Shown: piece by piece, positions 18,649-28,007 of the stretch | How the letters are laid out: each line of letters starts with the position of its first letter | Position numbering within the stretch: position 1 is the stretch's first letter | Source: Catalinimonas alkaloidigena | GTDB taxonomy: Bacteria; Bacteroidota; Bacteroidia; Cytophagales; Cyclobacteriaceae | NCBI RefSeq assembly: GCF_029504655.1 | Contig: NZ_JAQFIL010000001.1 | Location: 7,598,001-7,662,000 of the forward strand | Length of the DNA: 64,000 bases | Direction of reading: 5' to 3' | Position numbers and translations under genes: made by a program | The notes under the pieces: model-generated | The model's input: only the letters and a program-made list of their open reading frames with translations | Databases searched by the model: none | What the model was told of the DNA's origin: nothing

Positions 18649-19047
18649 AGGCTTACAAGATAAGCCATTTGACCTTGATAGGCGACGAAGGTAGATTATA
18701 GTTTTTGCTTTATTTATAAGGCTACCATTTGAAGTAAAGAGAAGTATTAAGGCTCGAAAGAAGTATATTTTCAATACACTTTTGCATTGTCGTGCACCTG
18801 ATGAGACTGCTTACTTTCTCTGCTTTATACATTAATTCACCAAGTGTTTCTAAGTTTTCCGAAAAAAAATTGCACGAATTAGCATTATCAAAATTTTAAA
18901 ATTTCAAATAAATTTGTCAATTTAATTACGCTATTTACGCTAAATAAAAGCTTTTTTATGCTTTTTATAAGTCTGTTTCAGGAAAGTGCAGGATGGAGTT
19001 TCACCTGTGTTTATCTAAATATCGGGCTTTAAGAATCAAATTTTTGT
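18649..19047. other. Intergenic region upstream of the rhamnose genes
   Basis: 399 bp. A small hairpin (GGCTTA/TAAGCC, 18650-18666) follows the dehydrogenase stop but lacks a T-run. The rest is very AT-rich. A Bacteroidota-type -7 box TAAATTTG lies at 18909-18916, without a convincing -33 partner. The region presumably carries the rhamnose promoter. Confidence 0.4.
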
Positions 19048-20313
19048 ATGCGCATTCACACACAGACGATCCGGCAATTTAATAAACAGGAGCACGACGC
19101 ACATCATAAAAAATTGAGTGCCCTGCAAGCGAGTAAAGAAGCCCCTCAGCTATTAGAAAGCATAATCCAGAAGCTTGCCGCTTTGCAAATCGCTATTCCC
19201 AGCTGGGCATTAGGTACTGGCGGCACACGCTTTGGCAGATTTGCCGGGGGCGGGGAGCCTCGTAGCCTGGAGGAAAAACTTGAGGATATAGGTTTGCTGC
19301 ATGCACTAAACGCAAATAGTGGGGCAGTGTCTCTGCATATTCCCTGGGATATTCCCGAAAATTATCAGGCGATTAAAAGCCTGGCGGATGAGCTGAATAT
19401 CAAGTTTGACGCAGTTAACTCCAATACCTTTCAGGACCAGAAGCAGCAGGAGCATTCATACAAATTTGGTTCCCTGGCGCATAGTGAAATGCAGGTGAGA
19501 AAGCAGGCAGTGAAGCACAATATTGAGGTGATTGAACACGGAGAAGCTCTAGGCTCAAAATCCATGACAGTATGGCTGGCTGATGGGAGTAACTTTCCTG
19601 GGCAGCAGAATTTCCGCAAAGCTTTTGAGCGCACGCTGGATTCCCTGCAGCAGATTTACGCGGCCCTTCCCGATGACTGGAAGCTATTTGTAGAGTATAA
19701 GCCTTATGAGCCCAACTTTTATAGTACGGTCATTCAGGATTGGGGAAGCTCATTGCTACTGGCTTCCAAATTAGGTTCCAAGGCTTATTCACTGGTTGAT
19801 CTTGGCCACCACCTTCCCAACACCAATATTGAGCAGATTGTGAGCCGTCTGATGATGGAAGGTAAGCTGGGAGGCTTCCATTTTAACGATTCCAAATATG
19901 GGGATGATGACCTGACAGTAGGCAGCATCAAACCTTATCAACTATACCTGATTTTCCTGGAACTGGCCGAAGGCATGGAGCAGCATGATTTTGCCTGGAT
20001 GATAGATGCAAGTCATAATGTAAAAGACCCGCTGGAAGATCTGCTACAGTCAGTAGAAGCCATCCTGATTGCTTATGCGCAGGCGCTGCTGGTAGACAAA
20101 GAAGCGCTTGAGCAGGCTCGTGATGCTAATGATGTGGCGCTTTGTCAGGAGATCATCCAGGATGCCTACCGTACAGATGTGCGTCCGTTGCTTGCTGAGG
20201 CACGCCTCAGAAAAGATGCGGCATTGTATCCGATAAGGCTCTTCAGAGAACTGAAAGTACGAGCGCAACTTATTGAAAGCAGAGGTAGAGAGACCGTGGC
20301 CACTGGCTTGTAA
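19048..20313 (+). CDS. rhaI: L-rhamnose isomerase (RhaI type)
   Basis: 421 residues, cytoplasmic, converting L-rhamnose to L-rhamnulose. It belongs to the Pseudomonas stutzeri-type family: TIM-barrel core with IPSWALGTGGTRFGRF near residue 50. The metal ligands are visible in order: Glu in LFVEYKPYEPNFY, Asp in YSLVDLGHHLPN, His/Asp in GGFHFNDSKYGDDDL and Asp in WMIDASHNVKDP. The length fits the family. It is the first of three catabolic genes on one strand, followed 128 bp later by the FGGY kinase and then by the fused aldolase. The context confirms the rhamnose role. Confidence 0.93.
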   Translation: MRIHTQTIRQFNKQEHDAHHKKLSALQASKEAPQLLESIIQKLAALQIAIPSWALGTGGTRFGRFAGGGEPRSLEEKLEDIGLLHALNANSGAVSLHIPWDIPENYQAIKSLADELNIKFDAVNSNTFQDQKQQEHSYKFGSLAHSEMQVRKQAVKHNIEVIEHGEALGSKSMTVWLADGSNFPGQQNFRKAFERTLDSLQQIYAALPDDWKLFVEYKPYEPNFYSTVIQDWGSSLLLASKLGSKAYSLVDLGHHLPNTNIEQIVSRLMMEGKLGGFHFNDSKYGDDDLTVGSIKPYQLYLIFLELAEGMEQHDFAWMIDASHNVKDPLEDLLQSVEAILIAYAQALLVDKEALEQARDANDVALCQEIIQDAYRTDVRPLLAEARLRKDAALYPIRLFRELKVRAQLIESRGRETVATGL

Positions 20314-20441
20314 ATAGAAGACAACAGAGGGGTGAAGCCATAAGGGGTGGACTACAACCTCCGGTCTTCAGTTTCCAAAATTAACACTACTAAGCTTTGT
20401 CCTGAGGGCAAGCGTGCAACAACCTAAAATTATAAAGCCTT

Positions 20442-21878
20442 ATGTCAGAATCTGTAATTGCTGTTTACGACATTGGCAAGACGAATAAGAAGCTTATTCT
20501 TTTTGACCGACAGTACCAGATCATCCATGAAGAAAGTCGCAAATTTAAAGAGATTACGGATGATGATGGCTATCCCGCGGAGGATCTGACAAGGGTAAGT
20601 CAATGGGTAAAAAAGAGCTTTAAGGACATCAAAAAGCGAGATGATCTGGATATACAGGCTGTTAATGTTTCCGCTTATGGTGCCAGCCTGGTACATCTGG
20701 ATGATAAAGGCTTCCCTGCTACACATCTCTACAATTACATGAAGCCTTTTCCCGATGATCTGGCAGATCAGTTTTATAGTACGTATGGAGGTCGCGAGGA
20801 ATTTAGTATGCAGACTGCTTCTCCCGTCCTGGGCATGCTCAACTCCGGATTACAATTGTATTGGCTCAAGTATAAGAAGCCCGACTTATTTGCCAACATT
20901 AAGCGCACCCTCCACCTGCCTCAATTTTTTGCTTACCTACTCCATAAGAAGCCATTTTCTGAAATCACCAGCATAGGCTGTCATACCGGATTGTGGGACT
21001 TCAGAAATGACCGTAGCCATGATTGGGTGTATGAAGAAAAACTGACCTCACTCTTCCCCCCTATAGTTTCAACCTATAGCTATAAGATGTTGCGCAGCAA
21101 GCTAAGGACAATCAAATGCGGGGTGGGAATTCATGATAGCTCAGCAGCATTAGTGCCTTATCTTCAGGGCTTTCGTGATCCTTTCATGCTGATCTCTACC
21201 GGCACCTGGAATATAACACTTAACCCATTCAACCAGGACCCGCTAACCAAAGAAGAACTCAAAAAAGATTGTCTGAACTTCATGGATTTTCGAGGTGCAC
21301 CCGTCAAAGCATCTCGTGCGTTTTTGGGTAAAGAGCATGAGTACCAGCTACAAAGGATCGCTGATCACTTTCAGAAAGACGCGGACTACCACCACCATAT
21401 CAAGTTGGATAAGGAAACGCTGCTTGGCTTATTAGGAAGTAATCATACTGAGATCAGGAAGTTTTATCCTCAGACGATGCAGGGTACTGGCCCTATGCCT
21501 GAATATACCGGACCGGAAAATGACCTTTCTCTCTTCAAAAACTTTGAGGAAGCCTATCACCAACTGATGCTGGATCTTGTGAGCATACAGATAAACTCAT
21601 TAAAGTTAGCAAAAGGAGAAACACAGCCAGAAAAAATATTTGTGTCGGGCGGCTTCTGTAAGAACCAGCTTTTTCTCCAGCTTTTGGCCAGTTACAATAA
21701 AGACATAGCTATTTACGTGGCTGATCTGGCTGGTGCTTCTGCCCTGGGAGCGGCCCTGGTGATGCACCGCCACTGGAACAGAGAGAGTAATCCCGATCAT
21801 TTGTTTGATAAGTTTAAGTTAATTCCTCCTGTACCATTAGAACAGCTTCATCAATACCAACTGGTAGCAGGTAACTAA
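20442..21878 (+). CDS. FGGY-family carbohydrate kinase, probable rhamnulokinase
   Basis: 478 residues, cytoplasmic. The first phosphate loop is YDIGKTNKKLILFD near the N-terminus. Domain II has the ATP-binding runs LISTGTWNITLNPF, FVSGGFCKNQLFLQLLA and ASALGAALV near the C-terminus. The catalytic Asp probably lies in GIHDSSAALVPYL. The family phosphorylates sugars and ketoses. Its position between rhamnose isomerase and rhamnulose-1-phosphate aldolase makes L-rhamnulose the likely substrate (RhaB role). The sequence alone would also allow a fuculo- or xylulokinase, so no symbol is given. Confidence 0.88.
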   Translation: MSESVIAVYDIGKTNKKLILFDRQYQIIHEESRKFKEITDDDGYPAEDLTRVSQWVKKSFKDIKKRDDLDIQAVNVSAYGASLVHLDDKGFPATHLYNYMKPFPDDLADQFYSTYGGREEFSMQTASPVLGMLNSGLQLYWLKYKKPDLFANIKRTLHLPQFFAYLLHKKPFSEITSIGCHTGLWDFRNDRSHDWVYEEKLTSLFPPIVSTYSYKMLRSKLRTIKCGVGIHDSSAALVPYLQGFRDPFMLISTGTWNITLNPFNQDPLTKEELKKDCLNFMDFRGAPVKASRAFLGKEHEYQLQRIADHFQKDADYHHHIKLDKETLLGLLGSNHTEIRKFYPQTMQGTGPMPEYTGPENDLSLFKNFEEAYHQLMLDLVSIQINSLKLAKGETQPEKIFVSGGFCKNQLFLQLLASYNKDIAIYVADLAGASALGAALVMHRHWNRESNPDHLFDKFKLIPPVPLEQLHQYQLVAGN

Positions 21879-22150
21879 TATGGGGGCTACGGCTGCCCTG
21901 TGCCGAACCATTGAAATTGACCTGAGGGATAGGCTGGAGAAAAGCGAACTGCCCGAAAAAGGCCAGCACGGGGATAACATTTTATACTAAAGTATTGAAG
22001 TGTAATTTGAATAATACGCCCTGAACAACGAACTGACAAACTAAGAATGATCATAACAGGTAGGTACAGTATGGTTAACAGTGAGCAGATTCGTACCTTT
22101 ATTTTATACATAATCTTGAATTAATAACCAGCACTTAACCAAATAAAGTA

Positions 22151-24274
22151 ATGGAAAAGGAAGTAAGCTCTTTCAAACATGTACAGTATCTCTGGGATCA
22201 TGATAAAGCCCGCGAGCTAAAAGGAGATGAGGTAGCACTCTTGCTCTATCGCTCCAATATGCTGGGGGCAGATCTGCGTATCACCAATTATGGTGGAGGC
22301 AACACCAGTTGTAAAACGATAGAAAAAGATCCGCTAAGCGGAGAAGATACCGAAGTAATGTGGATCAAAGGTTCAGGGGGCGATATAGGCTCGCTGAAGC
22401 GTAGTGGGCTGGCAGGTTTATATGTGGACAGGCTGCATGCCCTTAAGAACCGCTATCGTGGTTTGGAGTACGAAGATGAGATGGTGGGCTTCTTCTACCA
22501 CTGCCTCTACGATTTGGATTCAAAAGCACCCAGCATTGATACCCCACTGCATGCTTTTCTTCCCTTTAAGCATATAGACCACCTGCATCCTGATGCCATC
22601 ATCGCAATTGCGGCAGCCAAAGACGGAAAGAAGATTACCGAAGAGCTGTTTGAAGGCCAGCTGGGCTGGGTAGACTGGCAGCGTCCCGGATTTGACCTGG
22701 GTTTACAACTGGAGAAATGCCTGAAAGAGAATCCCGGAATCAAAGGAATTATGTTAGGAAGCCACGGCCTGTTTACCTGGGCTGACGACGCCTATGAGTG
22801 CTACATGAACAGTCTAGAGACCATAGAGAAAGCTTCACGTTTTCTGGAAGAAAATTATGGCAAAGAAAGACCCGTATTTGGGGGCGCTAAGGTAGAATCA
22901 TTACCACCAGAGAAACGCAAGTCGCAGGCAGCGCAGTTGGCTCCTTTGCTCAGAGGCTACTGTTCTACCCACGCGGCCATGATTGGGCACTTCACTGATG
23001 ACGATAAGGTATTAGAGTACATTAACAGCAATGACCTTAGCAAGCTGGCTCCTATGGGAACCAGTTGTCCCGACCACTTCCTCCGTACCAAGATCAAACC
23101 TTTGGTATTGGACTTTCTCCCTGCCGATACGGATCTAAGTGATCAGGTAGCCATGAAGAAGCATATGGATGATGCATTTGAGCAGTATCGTAAAGAGTAT
23201 GCCGAATACTATGAGCAGTGCAAGCATCCTGACAGCCCTGCTATGCGTGACCCTAATCCCGTCGTTATTCTGTGGCCGGGTGTGGGCATGTTTACATATG
23301 CCAAAAACAAGCAGACTGCCCGTGTTGCCAGTGAGTTTTATGTCAATGCAATTAATGTGATGCGCGGCTCTGAGGCCGTTTCGGAGTACACTTCATTGCC
23401 TACTCAGGAAGCCTTTAACATTGAATACTGGCAGTTAGAAGAAGATAAGCTAAAGCGTATGCCTCCTGAAAAAGCCCTGTCCCGCAAGATTGCCCTAATT
23501 ACGGGTAGTGGCGGTGGAATCGGTAAGGCAGTAGCTGATATTTTTATGCAGCATGGAGCCTGCGTAGTGCTCTCCGATATGAATGCTGAGCGCCTGGAAG
23601 AAAGTCGTAAAGAGTTTGAAGCCAAATACGGCAAAGATGCAGTTTCTTCAGTACCCATGAATGTTACCAATGCTGAAGACATTGCTAAAGCTTACAATGA
23701 GGCAGCTCTTCATTTCGGAGGCGTTGACATACTGATTAACAATGCGGGCTTGTCTATCTCCAAACCTTTAGAAACTACTACTGATCAGGACTGGGATATC
23801 CAACATAATGTGATGGTAAAAGGACAGTTCAAAGCCAGTCAGGAAGGCGTCAATATCATGCGTAAACAAGGTATGGGAGGGGATATTATTAACATTGTAA
23901 GTAAAAACGCTTTGGTATCCGGGCCAAATAATGTAGCTTACGGCTCTGCTAAGGCAGCTCAGCTGCATATGTCCAGGTTGCTGGCGGCAGAGTTAGGCAA
24001 AGATAAAGTGCGTGTGAACGTAGTGAACCCTGATGCGGTGATAGAAGGGAGCAACATCTGGGCCAACGGCTGGGCAGAAGGAAGGGCAAAAGCTTACGGA
24101 GTAAGTGTAGATGAATTGCCTGCTTTTTATGCCAAGCGTACTTTGCTGAACGAAACAATTAAACCGGAAGATATTGCTAACGCTGTTTTTGTACTGGTCG
24201 GCGGATTGTTGAAGAAAAGCACTGGTAATGTGCTCAATGTAGATGGAGGACTAGCCCAGGCATTCGTTCGCTAG
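22151..24274 (+). CDS. rhaEW: Bifunctional rhamnulose-1-phosphate aldolase / L-lactaldehyde dehydrogenase
   Basis: 707 residues in two domains. Residues 1 to about 430 are a class II aldolase/adducin fold with NYGGGNTSCKT, the metal-binding HIDHLHPDAI and GSHGLFTWADD. Residues about 440-707 are a short-chain dehydrogenase with ITGSGGGIGKAV, the NNAG motif and the catalytic YGSAKAA (YxxxK). This fusion splits rhamnulose-1-phosphate into dihydroxyacetone phosphate and L-lactaldehyde and oxidises the latter to lactate, as in the RhaEW proteins of Bacillus and many Bacteroidota. It ends the rhamnose catabolic set; a terminator at 24299 separates it from the GH78 gene. Confidence 0.94.
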   Translation: MEKEVSSFKHVQYLWDHDKARELKGDEVALLLYRSNMLGADLRITNYGGGNTSCKTIEKDPLSGEDTEVMWIKGSGGDIGSLKRSGLAGLYVDRLHALKNRYRGLEYEDEMVGFFYHCLYDLDSKAPSIDTPLHAFLPFKHIDHLHPDAIIAIAAAKDGKKITEELFEGQLGWVDWQRPGFDLGLQLEKCLKENPGIKGIMLGSHGLFTWADDAYECYMNSLETIEKASRFLEENYGKERPVFGGAKVESLPPEKRKSQAAQLAPLLRGYCSTHAAMIGHFTDDDKVLEYINSNDLSKLAPMGTSCPDHFLRTKIKPLVLDFLPADTDLSDQVAMKKHMDDAFEQYRKEYAEYYEQCKHPDSPAMRDPNPVVILWPGVGMFTYAKNKQTARVASEFYVNAINVMRGSEAVSEYTSLPTQEAFNIEYWQLEEDKLKRMPPEKALSRKIALITGSGGGIGKAVADIFMQHGACVVLSDMNAERLEESRKEFEAKYGKDAVSSVPMNVTNAEDIAKAYNEAALHFGGVDILINNAGLSISKPLETTTDQDWDIQHNVMVKGQFKASQEGVNIMRKQGMGGDIINIVSKNALVSGPNNVAYGSAKAAQLHMSRLLAAELGKDKVRVNVVNPDAVIEGSNIWANGWAEGRAKAYGVSVDELPAFYAKRTLLNETIKPEDIANAVFVLVGGLLKKSTGNVLNVDGGLAQAFVR

Positions 24275-24298
24275 ATCACTGCTAAACTACCTAAACCG

Positions 24299-24330
24299 AA
24301 GCCACTGTCAAAAGCAGTGGCTTTCTTATA
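24299..24330 (+). terminator. Rho-independent terminator after the rhamnose catabolic genes
   Basis: A perfect 9-bp stem (AAGCCACTG/CAGTGGCTT) with a 7-nt loop is followed by TCTTATAT, 24 bp past the aldolase stop. The T-run is imperfect, so some read-through into the rhamnosidase gene 90 bp downstream is likely. Confidence 0.7.
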
Positions 24331-24363
24331 TACTAGCTACCTACTACAACCACCTTTATCTCT

Positions 24364-26742
24364 ATGAAAAAACAACTTTTTGGCTTACTGCTGTTCTTTT
24401 CATGTTTTGATGTATCAGCTCAGTCCCCTGACATTAACCCTGAGCTTCTGCGTCATCAGTGGGATGCGTCCTGGATCACTCACCCTACTGCCCCACTCAC
24501 TACTTATGGCGTTTTCCACTTTCGCAACACTTTTGACCTGCCAAGCCAGCCAGCCTCGTTTGTAGTACATGCTTCAGCCGATAATCGTTACCGTCTTTTT
24601 GTGAACGGTCAGCCGGTAGGTTTCGGTCCAGCCCGGGGGGATTTGTTGCACTGGCGTTATGAAACCTATGATATCTCCGAGCATTTGCAAGTGGGTAAAA
24701 ATGTGATTGCCGCTGTGGTATGGAATTTCGGTGAGGATATGCCCGTAGCACAGCATTCCTACTATACCGGCTTTATCCTACAGGGCAATACTGAGGCAGA
24801 GCATGTAGTTAACACAGGTGAGGGAGAATGGAAAGTAGTAGAAAATGAGGCTTATCAGCCGCTCACCCAGCAGGATTTTACAGTACTCGGTTACTATGCC
24901 GTAGGCGCTACCGATCATGTAGATGGAGAACAGTACCCCTGGGGATGGGAAGAAACAGCTTATAATGATGATGAATGGCTCAAGCCCAGAAACCTCAAAA
25001 GAGGAGCCCCCTACGGATTCCCTTACGGCTACGGAGATGGTGGTTACAACCTGATTCCTCGTAATATTCCGATGATGGAAGAATATGTAGAAAGGTTTAA
25101 AGAAATAGAACGTAGCGAAGGTAGCAGCGCCCCGGAGGGATTTATACAAGGAGAAGAAAGCTGGACAATTCCCGCCAATACCAAAGCCCGTCTGCTGCTG
25201 GACCAGACTTATCTGGTAGCCGGATATCCCGAGCTCAAACTGAGCGGAGGCGCGGGAAGCCAGATTAAGATCACCTATTCAGAAGCTTTGTATGATGAAA
25301 GTCGTCAAAAAGGAAACCGTGACGAAACTGAGGGCAAAAATATTATTGGTTATTACGATATTTTTGAAACGGATGGAGGAGATGACAGAACATTTCGTCC
25401 GCTCTGGAACCGTACCTATCGCTATGTACTGCTGGAAGTAGCGACGGAAGGCGATCCGTTAGAAGTACAGGACTTTTATGGTATTTATTCCAATTATCCC
25501 TTTGAAGAAAAAGCAATGTTCAGCACGAATGATGAGGTGACAGAAGACATCTGGGAAGTAGGCTGGCGTACCGCTCGCCTCTGTGCTACCGAAACCTATA
25601 TGGATTGTCCATATTATGAGCAACTGCAGTACATCGGAGATACGCGCATACAGGCATTAATTTCTCTCTATGTCTCAGGCGATGATCGTTTGATGCGCAA
25701 TTCTCTTATGCAGTTTGATCATTCGCGTGCGCCGGAAGGCATCACGATGAGTCGCTATCCTTCCGGACTGGCACAATACATCCCTCCTTACGCCCTCTTC
25801 TGGATTGCCATGGTGCATGATTACCATATGTACAGAGAGGATGAGGCTTTTATCAAAGAAATGCTGCCCGGGGTTGAGTCAGTGCTGACCTGGTTTGAAG
25901 ATCAGTTGGATAATAGCGGTCTGCTGGGTGGTTTGCTCTGGTGGAACTATGCCGATGCAGTTGAAGGCTTCAGCCGGGGGACACCTCCCGGAGCAGAGGA
26001 AGGGAATTCTATTTTGCTCACGCTTCAGTTTATCTATGCAGCAGACTATGCTGTAGAGCTTTTTGAAAGTTATGGTAAGTCCTACCTGGCGGACCATTAT
26101 CGGGAGCTGTCTGCTCAGATGAAAGAAGCAGTGATGGCGTTGGGCTATGATGATTCCAGAAAACTTATTGCTGAAACCCCCGAAAAAGATGCCTTCAGTC
26201 AGCATACTAACATTATGGCTATCCTGACGGATACGGCACCCGAAGAAATGCAGGTAGCCTTATTTGACAAGCTTGTAGCGGATACCAGCCTGGTACAGTG
26301 CAATATCTACTATCGCTTTTACCTGACTCGTGCTGCTAATAAAGTAGGTAAGGCAGACTATTTTGTCAATAATATGAGTACCTGGACTGACATGCTGGAA
26401 CAGGGCCTGACTACTTTTGCCGAGCATGAAGACAATACCCGCTCGGACTGTCATGCCTGGAGTGCCAGCCCCAACTATGAGTTTTTGGCTACTGTGGCCG
26501 GTATTATGCCCGGTAGTCCGCACTATGCTTCTGTACAAATTGCCCCGGCTTTAGGTTATCTGGATGAAGTTTCCGGAAGTACGCCCCACCCGCTGGGTAT
26601 GATAGAGGTAGACTTAGAGCGTAAGGGTGAAAAGGGAATACAGGGAACGGTTGATCTTCCTCAGGGGTTGAGTGGTACTTTTGTATGGAATAATAAAACC
26701 GTCAAACTCGGAGGAGGAAAGCAGGAAATTAAGCTTGAGTAA
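24364..26742 (+). CDS. Secreted GH78-family alpha-L-rhamnosidase
   Basis: 792 residues with a signal peptide (MKKQLFGLLLFFSCFDVSAQS). An N-terminal beta-sandwich (about 30-230, FVVHASADNRYRLFVNGQPV) and a second sandwich (about 240-380) precede the six-hairpin (alpha/alpha)6 catalytic domain (about 390-700) and a C-terminal beta domain (PHPLGMIEVDLER). The signature DCPYYEQLQYIGDTR replaces the classic DCPxREKLGWTGD but keeps a Glu and the GD; it marks a known GH78 subgroup. HEDNTRSDCHAWSASP contributes the second acidic residue. It should release terminal alpha-linked L-rhamnose in the periplasm to feed the isomerase upstream. Its 3' end overlaps a convergent gene by 14 bp. Confidence 0.92.
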   Translation: MKKQLFGLLLFFSCFDVSAQSPDINPELLRHQWDASWITHPTAPLTTYGVFHFRNTFDLPSQPASFVVHASADNRYRLFVNGQPVGFGPARGDLLHWRYETYDISEHLQVGKNVIAAVVWNFGEDMPVAQHSYYTGFILQGNTEAEHVVNTGEGEWKVVENEAYQPLTQQDFTVLGYYAVGATDHVDGEQYPWGWEETAYNDDEWLKPRNLKRGAPYGFPYGYGDGGYNLIPRNIPMMEEYVERFKEIERSEGSSAPEGFIQGEESWTIPANTKARLLLDQTYLVAGYPELKLSGGAGSQIKITYSEALYDESRQKGNRDETEGKNIIGYYDIFETDGGDDRTFRPLWNRTYRYVLLEVATEGDPLEVQDFYGIYSNYPFEEKAMFSTNDEVTEDIWEVGWRTARLCATETYMDCPYYEQLQYIGDTRIQALISLYVSGDDRLMRNSLMQFDHSRAPEGITMSRYPSGLAQYIPPYALFWIAMVHDYHMYREDEAFIKEMLPGVESVLTWFEDQLDNSGLLGGLLWWNYADAVEGFSRGTPPGAEEGNSILLTLQFIYAADYAVELFESYGKSYLADHYRELSAQMKEAVMALGYDDSRKLIAETPEKDAFSQHTNIMAILTDTAPEEMQVALFDKLVADTSLVQCNIYYRFYLTRAANKVGKADYFVNNMSTWTDMLEQGLTTFAEHEDNTRSDCHAWSASPNYEFLATVAGIMPGSPHYASVQIAPALGYLDEVSGSTPHPLGMIEVDLERKGEKGIQGTVDLPQGLSGTFVWNNKTVKLGGGKQEIKLE

Positions 26743-27466
26743 CTTTATCGCTGTCTTTTTTTTGCTGCTCACTAATCACCTGAAAGATATAAGGATCATC
26801 CATAATTGCTTCCAGGTAACGAGAGGCGCCTATGATTTCTATATGATTTTGATAGATCAGCATTTCAAGCGTGCAGCGGTCAGGCGCAAAGCAGTAGGCA
26901 TAGAGATACCTTAATGAGTTGTCGAGCTGATACTCCAGATGGTAGTTGGCTTTATAGCTTACTGAGAAAACAGAATCCCTTAATCTGTATTGAACGACAT
27001 TCAGCAACTTTTTCTTCGGGCCTTTTATGTCAATACAGAGGACATACGTTTGAGAAACATTGGCTCCTAAAGCAAGCAACACCGGAACTACTGAAAGTTG
27101 CGCATACACACTAAGGGGGTAAGGCTCAAAAAAAGAGCTTAGAGTGATCAAAAGGAGACAAAAAGTGCTACTGATGATAAAAAGTCTCATAAGCCGGATA
27201 TAGTAAGAAGGGTTTATACTTTGGTTAACCTTTCTGACCAAAAGCTTTTTGCGTTTTACCTTTTTCCTGAGCTTATACTCAAGCAAAATCTCATAAGCTG
27301 CAGTCGCCAGGCCTGCCAGGGTACCAACTAGCAAGGAGTAGAGTAGTACAGGTGAGAAGCCAAATCCCTTTAGGATATTTACCAGTGCAAGGTCAATGAG
27401 CAAGATAATGCCTATTGAGAGCAGTACGTTACGAGTGAAGATTTGGAAATAATCAATTCCGGGCAT
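26729..27466 (-). CDS. Hypothetical membrane protein with four predicted TM segments
   Basis: 245 residues. Four hydrophobic segments are predicted: about 14-32 (VLLSIGIILLIDLALVNIL), 38-60, 91-113 and 118-138. A basic linker (KLRKKVKRKKLLVRK) separates the second and third. The soluble C-terminal part of about 100 residues is mixed alpha/beta and has no recognisable motif. The layout resembles membrane anchors of signalling proteins, but no output domain follows. It converges on the rhamnosidase gene with a 14-bp overlap of the 3' ends. No function is assigned. Confidence 0.6.
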   Translation of the reverse strand: MPGIDYFQIFTRNVLLSIGIILLIDLALVNILKGFGFSPVLLYSLLVGTLAGLATAAYEILLEYKLRKKVKRKKLLVRKVNQSINPSYYIRLMRLFIISSTFCLLLITLSSFFEPYPLSVYAQLSVVPVLLALGANVSQTYVLCIDIKGPKKKLLNVVQYRLRDSVFSVSYKANYHLEYQLDNSLRYLYAYCFAPDRCTLEMLIYQNHIEIIGASRYLEAIMDDPYIFQVISEQQKKDSDKVTQA

Positions 27467-28007
27467 AAGAAATACAGATAAAGTGATGTATTAACAGAGA
27501 AGTAGTATTACTTAATTTTTTTGAAAAATTCAATAATAGCAAACGCTCAAAAGCTTAGGATGTTAAAGGGAGATATATACACTTATCGGTAGCTTTGGTG
27601 TGAAGGGCTGGTGATGATTCATAGAGGTGGTAAGCGCTTCAAACATCATAAAAAGTAACCGATTAAGATGGTTAATTATTATAGGTTTGGAAGTATATAA
27701 TGAGGACGTTAGCCAACGAAAATTTAGCGCCAATGCTTGCAAAATATAGTCAATACTAATTATTCAATTATGTGAGAACATAACTAAGTGCAGCATCGGG
27801 CAGGTTTCTTAGGAAAATACCAGTTTTGTGCATTTTAAGCAAATAGCTCAAGTAAATGGCTTAAAATGGCTATTATTGTACTTGAGTATAATGCCTTTGC
27901 CACTGCGGTACTTTGAAGGGAAAGATGAGTAAAATCACGTTTTACCCGTAAACCAATGGATTTTTCTATATTTTGTAAAAAAATAAAACAACCTTAACCA
28001 TCTTTTC
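27467..28007. other. Divergent promoter region before the multi-PAS kinase
   Basis: 541 bp between a minus-strand membrane-protein gene and the plus-strand kinase. It contains a short inverted repeat GTAAAA-TCACG-TTTTAC about 75 bp upstream of the kinase start and an AT-rich TATATTTTG at about 27968, which may be part of a promoter. No coding-like frame was seen. Confidence 0.4.

Noticed and set aside
18650..18666. Hairpin GGCTTA/TAAGCC after the dehydrogenase stop
   Set aside because: The stem is 6 bp and is followed by no T-run, so a terminator call is not supported.
18909..18916. TAAATTTG as a promoter of the rhamnose genes
   Set aside because: It fits the -7 consensus but has no -33 partner, and the surrounding DNA is AT-rich enough to produce such matches by chance.
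21887..22111. A minus-strand frame in the gap between the FGGY kinase and the fused aldolase
   Set aside because: Composition is not coding-like and there is no motif; the region is better explained as a leader of the aldolase gene.
25609..25656. The altered GH78 signature DCPYYEQLQYIGDTR as a sign of an inactive enzyme
   Set aside because: The Glu and the GD are retained and this variant occurs, as I recall, in a recognised GH78 subgroup, so it is not evidence of inactivity.
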